64,000 bases of DNA, from the NCBI GenBank assembly GCA_946406115.1, contig OX291562.1, positions 6,106,001 to 6,170,000 on the forward strand, written 5' to 3'. Positions 11,801 to 20,930 of this stretch are shown here, piece after piece. The DNA is from Apoda limacodes. Its lineage: Eukaryota > Arthropoda > Insecta > Lepidoptera > Limacodidae. Below the pieces are notes generated by a model. The model was not told the origin of the DNA and ran no database searches. It saw only the letters and a program-made list of their open reading frames with translations. How positions within the stretch are numbered: the stretch's first letter is position 1; every line of letters begins with the position of its first letter. Position numbers and translations under genes: made by a program.

Positions 11801-13226
11801 ATTTTCGTCTCGCATACCTCGAAAACAAATATTGATACTGACGTATTAGCATTATTTTTTATAAAATTTCATAGTTAAATAAATAAATCATAAAGACCAG
11901 TTTTATTTTTCATTGTAGGTTTTTATGCAATGGAAAAAAACGCAGCTCTTAAATATTTTGTGCGACAAAGACAACGCTTATTTAAGCATCGTAAATAATA
12001 TTTATGACTAGTACCTTGTAAGAGTTATGAAATAATCGATTAATTTGTCTCTGAACAGAGAAGGGTTCACCAGTCGCTGTAGCCCTGAACTACGACGTAA
12101 GAGACGAGCCCGAAATAGAGCTGACGGGTGGACTTGCCAAAATTATGGGTTTCCTAGAGTACATAGAGAGTTCCGTCCGGGACACCATGCTGCCAGGTGG
12201 TAAAGGTAAATTCTTATATATCTCATCATCCTCATACCTACCTACTGTTGAGACACGGCCTGCCCTCACCGAGGGCGATTTGGGGATGCCCAGTGCGCAT
12301 TGTAGACTCCACATACGTCTTGTTTTTTGACGTATAGAGGTTTCCTTAAGATGTTTTCCGTAACCGAAAGTCGGTAGTGTAAAGTGAATATCATTGTGCT
12401 TGAGTAATTGAAAACCAGACTTGTCACAGGCCACGTTTTAAGCTCCGCCTTTCTGGACACAAGCGCTAATCTAAGCCCCTGGGCCACCATCGACCTTTGA
12501 AAACCCCTGGGCCACCACCGACCTTAATTCTTACTATTATACATTTTTGAGGATTTCTTATAACGTGATTAGTTGAAAGGTTTGAGCTTCCGGTATTTCG
12601 ATTGGTCGTGAAGTATTATAATATTATATGCAGTAACCAGGCGTGGGTTTGAAACCACCAGTGGATAGATAATAAAATTAAGAAAGATGTTAAAAATATT
12701 CTAAAATATAATGATTTTTAAGTGTGTCTAATATGTTTAAATGTTTAAAACATTTGGAAATCTTAAAAGAAAAAGAATCTCGTTTTTTTTCAAAATTTTG
12801 GTCCTTCGAGCCGCCTAGTACCTACTCATTTTATTTTTTCCTTATTAGGAACAATTTTACATTCATTCATGATGGCGACATCACCTGAATTATCACCTCG
12901 TGACAATGTGGCTGCAATTCGTGCTCTGGAACATGCCACTTTAAAAGTGGCACGTGATCGCCGTTTCCTTGGAGTTTTCACAACTAATACCAGTCCATTG
13001 ACACAGGTTAGTCTGTGTGTTGCATTTTATTAACATATATCTTACTTTTACCGGCATGTTTTATAAATTGTATTACCCTCAACAGCAACTTGGCACCGAT
13101 GTTTTGGGTTTTCAAACACTCTTGGACTACCAAATTAACCAGTACACGGACATTAATAATGTCAGAGTCTTCGCAGCAGCGCCTGATGAAATGAGAGCCA
13201 TCGTTTGCTGGAAGCCAGTCGAATAG
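2825..13226 (+). CDS. ebony: ebony: N-beta-alanyl-biogenic amine synthase (3' 13 exons; N-terminus off window)
   Basis: Exons: 2825-3001, 3630-3856, 4184-4460, 4724-4891, 5401-5559, 6086-6225, 6953-7043, 7338-7550, 8057-8195, 10768-10910, 12059-12205, 12849-13006, 13086-13226. All phases match and give 726 aa; roughly 130 N-terminal residues are missing compared with insect Ebony. It is an NRPS-like enzyme that activates beta-alanine and joins it to dopamine or histamine, in cuticle tanning and neurotransmitter clearance. Adenylation motifs visible: [11 protein letters not shown] (exon 1), FVDAVCE (exon 2), NFYGSTE (exon 3), YRTGD and [20 protein letters not shown] (exon 5), NGKVDR (exon 7). 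The carrier-domain phosphopantetheine serine is in LGGNSLNS (exon 8). Exons 9-13 encode the C-terminal amine-selecting domain, ending in CWKPVE. Introns hold many repeats, the largest being intron 9. No lesion is seen in the coding exons. Confidence 0.93.
3904..3996 (+). repeat. 20-bp minisatellite, about 4.5 units
   Basis: Tandem copies of a unit like TGGGGCAGACTGGGCTTAGG in ebony intron 2, starting 48 bp after the splice donor. Units differ by a few bases. G-rich on the + strand. Confidence 0.7.
6380..6740 (+). repeat. Degenerate interspersed repeats
   Basis: Two diverged copies of a segment containing AACAACGCCATCTATCGTCA (6431 and 6469 region) are followed by a block with CATGAAAATCGTTGAAGCCG and ATATACATATATACCAGAAT. 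Both resemble common lepidopteran interspersed repeats. They sit in ebony intron 6; there is no coding capacity. Confidence 0.5.
7625..7990 (+). repeat. LINE ORF2 C-terminus and 3' end remnant
   Basis: Contains the decayed end of a non-LTR reverse-transcriptase ORF (GGGAATTCATTCTCACACC, AACCTAAATGGTCACG, GAACTTCCGCTCGC), shared with the copies at 10195, 28525, 39300 and 40925. It lies in ebony intron 8 in the sense orientation. Frameshifts make it noncoding. Confidence 0.6.
8395..9420 (-). pseudogene. Retrotransposon polyprotein fragment, broken
   Basis: Read on the - strand, three adjacent frames give the C-terminal part of a retroelement pol-type protein in the order ending [12 protein letters not shown] and [13 protein letters not shown] (9229-9011), then a Cys/His stretch with [11 protein letters not shown], then [18 protein letters not shown] and [13 protein letters not shown] (8716-8414). 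Similar segments are widespread in invertebrate genomes at the end of reverse-transcriptase proteins; I do not recognise the exact clade. Frameshifts separate the parts. It sits antisense in ebony intron 9. Confidence 0.6.
9540..9960 (+). repeat. Interspersed repeat with GTCAAGTGCGAGTC, two tandem parts
   Basis: Two related segments (about 9565-9625 and 9672-9740) share TTTTTGTTGTGTT, GGCAAGGTTT and GTCAAGTGCGAGTC; the latter is the end motif of the abundant GGTTCCGTACC repeat family. It continues through AACCGACTTCAAGACTTTCA and a GACAGACAGACAG run. It lies in ebony intron 9 and is noncoding. Confidence 0.5.
10195..10640 (+). repeat. Two tandem LINE 3'-end copies
   Basis: Two head-to-tail copies (about 10199-10400 and 10405-10640) of the same LINE ORF2 C-terminus plus 3' UTR. 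Both contain TGTGGAATGAGCTC, GGCTACAGTATGGGGTTCTT and AAGAAAGAAGTTATTAGA, then the ATCAGGTGGACCG tail in the second. The encoded peptide resembles the [11 protein letters not shown] end of Jockey/CR1-type reverse transcriptases. They lie just before ebony exon 10768-10910. Confidence 0.65.
10985..11220 (+). repeat. Interspersed repeat in ebony intron 10
   Basis: Contains AAACCGCTGGACCGATTTTG and TACATACATACATACACACA followed by GACAGAGACAGACATC, a layout common to lepidopteran interspersed repeats. Noncoding. Confidence 0.45.
12220..12500 (-). repeat. tRNA-derived SINE, antisense
   Basis: On the - strand it reads from a degenerate A-box (GGTGGCCCAGGGG, about 12492) through ACGGAAAACATCTTAAGGAA, GACGTATGTGGAGTC and CGCACTGGGCATCC to GAGGGCAGGCCGTG. 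The body matches the SINE copies at 24655 and 49425. It sits in ebony intron 11. Confidence 0.7.
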
Positions 13227-13637
13227 AAAATTGACCTAATTAAGTATAGTATCTAGTTTTAAGGATAGAATTTACACATTCAGTATTTTTAGTTAAGAAC
13301 CTTTAGTGATAGCAAATTTTCTTTTTATCATAGTTTGGTATGTTCTGAAACATATTTTAGTTTCTCTTACGTGAATGTTTGTAAGAGGACAGGATAGCAA
13401 AAGAAAGTAGCTATACTCTATCCACCGAAACGAGTTAATAGAGCATTGTCTCTGTCGCACAATCCCTTACAAAAGATAAGGACACAAAAAGGTGAGTGGG
13501 CGTCAACTATACTGATAAAAAGTTAAGGTGTGTTCATATGCGATGATTTTGTGCGCTCAATAGTAAGCACTAAAACCACTTAAGTATTTTGTATTGAACT
13601 TAGAGAAAGAAAGAAAAATATTAAGACAATGTTTTAA

Positions 13638-13643
13638 AATAAA
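13638..13643 (+). terminator. Candidate poly(A) signal AATAAA for ebony, inside copy B
   Basis: This is the first AATAAA on the + strand after the ebony stop at 13226, about 410 bp downstream. It lies in transposon sequence, antisense to the transposase 3' UTR. No AATAAA is seen in the 184 bp of host sequence between the stop and the insertion. Whether it is used is unknown. Confidence 0.35.
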
Positions 13644-13685
13644 ATTATGTATATTTAAATAGTTTAACATATACAATTAATTAAA

Positions 13686-15224
13686 TTATTCCGACGTATC
13701 ACTACTGTCGCTGTCACTTCCCACGTTTATTATGAATGTTTCGGTCATTGTTTCCACATTTCTGTCCATGGCATTCATTTTCGGTTCTACTATCTCTTCG
13801 ACATGTTTTATGCATTTTTTCCATTTTGCAGCGTCAATATTTTGAATTGAGTTGTTTAATAACATTTTTAATTCTGCCATCTTGTATGTTTTGTTGCGGG
13901 ATGCGACATGTCCTTTAACTTGAGCCCAGATCAACTCTATCGGATTTAATTCGCAGTGATACGGCGGAAGTCGTACCACAGTTTTATTTTTAGCTTTCGC
14001 CATTTCGTCTACGACACGCGCCTCGTACTGCTCCTTATGATTTTTTACGATATTCAGTAGCTCTCGTTTTAATAAATCATCCTGAAAGGGGATTTGTTTT
14101 TCTTTCAACCAATTAATTATCTCTTGTTTTTTATTTTTTTCAGTCGGAATTTGCTCTACTTTTCTTGAGTGGTACGAAGCGTTGTCCATTACAATAATAC
14201 AATTATCATGTAACTTTTCAAGAATATTTTTGAACCAATTCTCAAACACTTCGGCATTCATATCTTGATGGTAATCTCCTTGCTTTTTTGACTCGAACAC
14301 GTGTAAGCCCCCTTCTACAAATCCATCATCACTTCCAATATGAGTAATTATTAACCTTTTTCCTTTTCCTGGAACAATAAAAAATTGTATTGAATGATCT
14401 GATACAAAGTTAACGCTCACACAGTTTAAGATAACATAACAAACAATAAGTGCCGCCAATTAAGGATCGCTCAGGTACATTCAAACCTTTTCAAAGAATT
14501 GCATTAATGACAAAGACAGTTTTAACAATGGAATTATGTTAAAGAACTTACCGGAAGGATTTTTTAATCCAGTTGTCAGGCCATCAAGGAATGCGTCGCG
14601 TTTATTTTTCACATTTGTATCAGTCCATACGTTTGTAGTAGTATGGCCTTCATTGAGCCAAGTCTCATCCAAATAATATATTTTTTTCTTTTCTTCTCTT
14701 GCCATTTTCATTGTCCGCAAATAATTCCTCCGCCAAAAAAATATGTCGTCACGATCAATCAATAAGCTGTTCCTGCATCTTTTAATGTACCTAAATCCAA
14801 TCATTTTAAGGATTTTATGAAGTGTTGATCTTTTGAATGTCCCCAAAGTACCATCTTCATTTATTGAATTCATTATTTTGTCCAATGTCGGTATCTCATT
14901 TCGGGAAAATAAATCGTGAACTTTTCTTCTTATAGCACATTTAGTTAAGTCGTCGATTGTGTCTACAATGAAAGTACGTTTTCTTGTTTTTTTGGGTGAA
15001 TTTAAAACATTTTTAGTTTCTTTCTCTTTCAGAATTCTATAGATGGACATCCAATGAACACCCATAGATGATGCAACAGCTTTCATGACGTCATTGTTTG
15101 AAGGGGATTCCATGGAACTCCTCATAGATTGATACATGTTCCATATCATTGTTTTTTCAGTCGAGGAAAAGGCTCGTCGTCGCCTTTTTTCCACAGAGTT
15201 ACCTCCATGTAAACTGTCGGCCAT
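13686..15224 (-). CDS. DDE transposase (D-D82-E), two exons, copy B
   Basis: Exons 15224-14552 and 14368-13686 (- strand), 183-nt intron, 451 aa; residue for residue the same as copy A as far as can be read. D186, D286 and E369 are all present, and the ORF and splice sites are intact. A cut-and-paste transposase should act on the 31-bp ends at 13411 and 15527, and equally on the ends of copy A. The gene runs antisense to ebony, so convergent transcripts would overlap if ebony reads through. Confidence 0.88.
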
Positions 15225-15607
15225 CTCACTTAGGCAAATCGACAGTAAACTCAAAAAGTCCGTTATACAAGCGCCAAGTCTTTAGGAATGCAATCAATCA
15301 CAAAGCCGGGTCACACGTAACAAAATTATCCAGAGTCCAAATAACAAGCCGAGTCAAAAAATAAAATAATAGATTGCACTAGCACAGTGAGCACGTCTGA
15401 ACAGTACGAGTCGCACGAACAAACTAAAAAAACTCGCGCTGTGAACACAGCCTTAACGTCATTGTTCGACCAATCACATGCCAGTTCATTTTTCCCCTAT
15501 TAACTCGTTTCGGTGGATAGAGTATAGTAGATTGCAAATACCTATATAATTAAGTTCCACCTATATTGAATAACAACATCAAAGTTTTTAAACATAACTA
15601 CTACACA

Positions 15608-15735
15608 TAGGTTGCCTGGAAGATATTGCTTTTTAGCGATAAGACCGCTATATACATTATATTAATATATATATTGAAAGTTTCTCTGTTTTTATTGTTG
15701 TATATCATTTTCATTGTGCAATAAAAATATATAAT
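15608..15735 (+). repeat. LINE 3' tail
   Basis: Begins GGTTGCCTGGAAGATATTGC, continues with TTTAGCGATAAGACCGC and ends in GTGCAATAAAAATATATAA. This is a typical lepidopteran LINE 3' tail, related to the one at 2537. No coding part is attached. Confidence 0.6.
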
Positions 15736-18367
15736 TTCTGACAAACTGCAGTAGTGTTATGTAACAATTTGCTGCAGCATGAAAAAGTAGGTACCTATGT
15801 ATGTAGCTATGTACAGTCACGGTTAAAAGTCGAGTCTCACATCCAAAACAAATTTCACTAAAGCATTATTTGGTTAATCTTGTGTGCAAGTTATTTACCA
15901 TACAGTTGATTGTACATTCCATATTCAAACTGCTCTTATATCTAAAGAGTTGTCGAGACCCTCTCGTGGTATTATAAAAATACTCGTGTCCACATTAGTT
16001 TTGTGCTACTAGGATGTTAAGTAATACTGGTGAAATTAGCTAAATAATGTAAGATAGTGTTATAAATAAGGTCTTTTTAACGATTTAAGTCCACTTGTTT
16101 AAGATCGGGTACAATACAATAGAAATACAGAGGTATTATATATGAGTACATTGCATACAAGATTTACTTCACAACGCTTTAAAGACTGTTTAAGAAATTT
16201 CAATTTTAACGTTACTTTAAATAATTTAATAGTAAATGGTTGTTGTATATGATGGCAGTTGAGTAAAATAAAATTGTAACATGAAATTTAAGTTCCTAGT
16301 TGATATTTATTTACAAACGATTTTCCATACTAATAGTACCTAAAGATTACAAAATTTTAATTTTGTATTTGTTACTTTAATCAATATTAATAAGTCTTAG
16401 TATATTAATTATTAAATAGATAAGATTAATGATAAGCTAGTTATATTATATTAAAATAGCTATAATTTTTATGCCAGTAAAATGTGTTTTCCTATTTTAT
16501 TAAACATATGCCAGTGTTGAAGGAGATTCATGTTTTCATGAAAAATATAATAATAAATTATTTCATTTTAATTTTTATTAAAACAAAATACTTTCAGTCT
16601 TTGTATTTAGACGATGTATGTACTAAATGGTATTTTAAAATGTGATTTTAAGAGGCTTTCTAAAAATATAATTTGCAACCATGAATTTTGATAAATCTTC
16701 ATTAAATACATTATCATTTTGATTGTAGTCGTGTTTAGCATTATTTGCCTTGAGCAATTATAATCATATCAGTGATTTTCCATTAGGGGTTATAAAAAAA
16801 ATACTAATGAAAATTTGAAGTAGGTATACTATGTACCTACGGAACACGTTGTCGTTACTTACACTATGTATGTGCAAGATACCTTTAGGTATCATTAATA
16901 AATGGTATTTGTTTCTATGACGAAACTTTAAACATAAACAACTTCATTAAAAATTCATCATATTATAGTAGCAGGTAGGTAGTGTAAAGTATCTAGACAG
17001 ACAATAAAATTCAATAAATATTTTTTTTTACTTTTAAGCTTCACTTATAATATTAAATATTTAAGTATTTTAAGTATATTTTTAATGTTTATAAATTTGT
17101 TATAGATATTTAAAGTTTTATTTTTTTCAAATTTATGTATTAAGTCAAAGTAGTATAAAATGTAATCAGAAATGTACATCTAGAAATCATCTACCTTTAT
17201 AAATGTTTACTTTTTACGGTTATTGCATTAACTGTTACATTTTTCACAGATTTACTATTCTATCTAGCAATAACTGCTAAATAACATAATTAAATCACAA
17301 TGATACTTAGATAAATCTAACTATTCTTCTAATCTTTTCTGGCAAACTTTTGACATTAAATTGGCAGTATTATTTTGTAAGATCACGTAAATTTCAGTTG
17401 GTTTGTGATAAAGTAGTTTACGACCTTGTGTACCTTGTTGTAGCAAGTATTGGTTATAAAAATTATACTGTTTAGGATCAACGTGAATAGACTTTTATTT
17501 CTGATGATCTTTCGAAAATTCACGACTCTTAATTTTTGTGAAATGAAAAACTGAGATTTTTCTTACTTTATCTCCTCAATCTATGAAAGATTTGAACATC
17601 GGGATGGGAGACATGAATATATATTAGAAACTTAAGAATGGGAAATAGAATTACATCAATAATCTGTTTTAATTATTCTTAAACTTTCGGATCAATTGCT
17701 TACTAAATAATTAAAACAAATAAGGACAAATATCTTTACGCTACAAATTCTAGGTAAGCTTCTAACCTACCTAGTGCGTATATAAATAAACTCGTAATAA
17801 ACCTACACTTCTTAATATATTTTTGAAAATACGTGTCCTCGCCTATTTGTTTACACTTGTAAATTTTTTCTTCGGTAATAGACGTATCCTGTCTCATCAG
17901 TCATGGACAGGATGGACAGGTGGTGTAAAGGTATTGCACGGTGAAAGTTAATTGTTATAAATTACAAGCACTTTAATTTGACATCTTAACCAAGTAAAAC
18001 GGTTCAGTAGTTATCGAGAAACACTACTTAACAACATAGGCTAGCCGCCATCTTTGTTACGTTATAAACACAACCACTTTAAAAGTCTACTACCGCACTT
18101 TTGGTTTTCAGATGAACGTTCCTAACAAGAATATACTCGTAGTTAGTATGTCAGAGATGGGTCCCACCACAGACGTAAGTCTGTAGGTCCCACGGAATCG
18201 TTCTGAAAACCTATTGGAGTCTGCACATGATCAACACATTGAACAGATGACGAACATAATACGTGCGAATGTAATGTGTACTACGCGAAGCCCGCAGCAG
18301 GATCTACTATTAATTACACTGTGTTAACTTACCGGTAGAATCGATTATCCGGCGTTTTTAATGTACC
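15736..18367. other. AT-rich intergenic DNA, nothing recognised
   Basis: Roughly 2.6 kb of AT-rich spacer between the transposon downstream of ebony and the MITE at 18368. No ORF of family interest, no RNA gene and no clear repeat boundary could be made out. Confidence 0.5.
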
Positions 18368-18544
18368 TACTGTTCGTAGAAAGCGTATTCCAAATATTTG
18401 TTTGAACGAAATATGAAACTAGTTATAAGCTATTTTTAGAACGTTTTGTATCTAAAATCATAATAGAACGTTCTAAAAATAGATTATAACTACTTTCATA
18501 TTGTGTTCAATCAAATTTTTGAATTACGTTTTCGACGAACAGTA
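18368..18544. mobile_element. Foldback MITE, 177 bp near-palindrome
   Basis: The left arm starts TACTGTTCGTAGAAAGCG and the right arm ends CGACGAACAGTA. The arms of about 75 bp are inverted repeats of each other with scattered mismatches, around a short AT loop near 18450-18465. CTATTTTTAGAACGTT and its inverse lie at the centre. The terminal TA on both sides fits a TA target site. No coding capacity. Confidence 0.7.
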
Positions 18545-19575
18545 AATAATGACAAAACCCATGGGGGTGCTAGTGGACCGCAGGGACTGCCGGAAGAGAA
18601 TAGAGCGTCCGGGACATATATTATATTCTCTTTGGTCCGGGACACGACTCCTAGTCACATAAGGTGCAACATTGCAAATCACGCCTGTATTACTTTTATA
18701 TTGTATGAAATAATGTTACTCGTATTTAGGTTTTTCTATATTATTAAAAAAACCTTAGGCACTAAATCAAAATTCGGTTCAATTTTTCTTTAATACGTAA
18801 AAATATCTTTATAGTGCAATAAAAAAAAATAATATACACCCTTACAAAATATAGAGTAAAATTTATTTTAGAGTCTTCTATCGATTTTTTATCTTAAATT
18901 TTAAGGGTTTTTTCAAAATTCTGTTTGATTCTTCCTTTAGTTTATGCCTTTTCCAACTTCAGTATTTTTCTCAGCTCTGTAATTAGAGCCACTTCTTCAA
19001 TCTAGTAAGAATGAGAAATTAGCGTAGATCATCTTAAATCATCTTTGGATGTGTGGGGGTGTGGCGCACGAGTACGTACGTGTATGTGTATATATACGTG
19101 TTTGGATAGATATTGTGTACTTGATGGCTTGGTTCCTGCATGACTGATTGGTAACAGGTGTAAATCCGGGAGTTTCTTGTCACTTCTTCTCCCTTTAGGT
19201 TTCCGAAGTGATGGTAGTTTAAATGATGTGCATTTGTTGCCGGGCTGTTGTGTATGGGCTGGGCCACTTTCGGGTGTGCAACGTCTGTTTCAATATTTGT
19301 GTTCATTTATGTATATGTGTGTGTTTATGTGTAGCACCCGCTCGTGTTCCCTGCCCTGCCGCTATCGGGCGGCCGAACGAGGATTGAATCAGATAGGACC
19401 TATAAGTTCTTTTACGTATAGTTTTATTTTCTATCTTTTATATATATTTGTATATTTATATATATGTATTAATATTTGTCTGTATGTGTATATATGAATA
19501 TGTGCATGTATGTGTATCTTATATTATCCTTAATATGTTATGAATACCTATTTATTTATTTATTTGCATTTTTGT

Positions 19576-19672
19576 AAAATGTAAATATGTATGTATATAT
19601 ATATATATATACATATATATGTGTTTATATATATATATGTGTGTGTATATGTACGTCTGCTGTGTAATATTA
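19576..19672. repeat. TA/TG microsatellite
   Basis: Alternating ATATATAT, ACATATAT and GTGTGTGT runs within the longer AT/GT-rich tract 19430-19680. Simple-sequence DNA; no further signal. Confidence 0.7.
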
Positions 19673-20814
19673 TATATATTGTGTGTCGGGTCGTTACGTT
19701 CCCTAAAACATGGTTTTATGGTAATCTTATTTATTTAATGTTTCAATACAAAACATGTATTTATTAGTTGATACACTTTAATTTTATGTTTCATTTGTGA
19801 TTTTACAAAGATTACCTATTGGACGCACGCAATAAAACAGTATTGTAATTATTTTGTAAAGCTAGTTGTATTTAATTTACTTGACGATTCGAAAGTGTTC
19901 TTAGTAACCCATTTGAATAAAAAGATTTTGATTTTGAATGGGGTATTTCCTTATAATCTGGTAAAAGATTAGAAAACAGATTTTGATGTTAGAACTATAA
20001 ATTATTAAGTTGATTGTTTCTACCCTACTTTTATAATGAAAAGGGAATCAGTTTTAAAGTCCTGGATTTCACGCCGTTGTTTCTCGTGAAACAAATAAAA
20101 ACATACCAATATCATCTACGAACTTTATTCTCATTTTATCTACTCGTAAGAAAATTTATAAGTGAAATATTTTAGGTTAATGGTGAAATATAATATTATT
20201 AATTTAACCTTAAACTGTTCATGCATACATTGTTAGTAATAAAAGATTATTTGTAACATGTATCATTGACTAAAAACACGAGAATAGATTAGTTTAGGTG
20301 CCAAAATTGAGGCAAATATTTACCAACCTAAAAGAATGGCACTGGAAATTTAAATACTAATGCTATCATAAGTTTTAATTTAAAATACTAATCTTTGAGT
20401 AATATATCCATAGACAACTTTTAAGCATGGCAATGTAAATATTAATTTAGAAAAATTTCCTCAATATTTTTCAGGGGTTACATAGGTACAGTTTTGGCTG
20501 TAGTTTTGGTTCTTGACCGTGGTAAGAAAGTTTGTTGTACTGTATTAACTACATTTTAATATGCTTTCCGAGGAAGAAATACAGTATCTACTTATGAATT
20601 AAATCTTTTGAGACAAGTTGGCAGAACCTGTGCAGCTAGATTTAACTTTAGATTTCGAGTTCTGTAATCTGTCAAAATTTAACATCCTAATAAGAGACAA
20701 AGTGAACTTGCAGTCTATTTTTCTTTCTATCAATGTCCACCATTTTGTTTGTTTATAAATATGTAAGAAAGAGACAAAAGAACGTAGGTTTACTTCGTCT
20801 CTATAACACATTTC

Positions 20815-20877
20815 CGACCATTTTTTGTTCACGGTGGGCTTGGAATTGCGCTGTCCAGTTCTATTTGTCTATGGATT
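20815..20877 (+). repeat. Interspersed repeat end (GCGCTGTCCAGTTCTATTTG), copy 1
   Basis: Contains TTGCGCTGTCCAGTTCTATT followed by TGTCTATGG. Similar text recurs at 21790-21895 (ATGCGATGTCCAGTTCTTTG) and 57078-57137 (ATGCGTTGTCCAGTCTCTAT). Probably the end of a transposable element. This copy lies just past the sarcoglycan stop codon and may form part of its 3' UTR. Confidence 0.5.
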
Positions 20878-20930
20878 CAACAAAACCAAGTTTTAACAGG
20901 CGGCTCCATGCCGTCTGTAGAAACTTCATG

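Larger units (their letters stand above)
13411..15527 (-). mobile_element. DD82E IS630/Tc1/mariner-type DNA transposon, copy B (complete)
   Basis: Complete element of 2117 bp with 31-bp perfect terminal inverted repeats starting CTATACTCTATCCACCGAAA. Each end is flanked by TAG (13408-13410 and 15528-15530); since the repeat itself begins C-TA-TA, a TA duplication typical of the superfamily is equally compatible. It lies on the opposite strand to copy A and to ebony, 184 bp past the ebony stop. It contains one spliced transposase gene and short noncoding ends. Confidence 0.9.
18545..20930. other. Intergenic spacer between ebony and sarcoglycan 3' ends
   Basis: AT-rich. 18560-18680 and 19030-19400 are less AT-rich and hold short open frames on both strands with no recognisable domain, probably repeat remnants. 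A TA/TG microsatellite follows at 19576. Ebony (+) and the sarcoglycan gene (-) both end towards this spacer. Confidence 0.45.

Noticed and set aside
19034..19497. Overlapping 90- and 106-aa frames on both strands
   Set aside because: Low-complexity GT/AT flank, no domain, no splice partner; likely repeat remnant.
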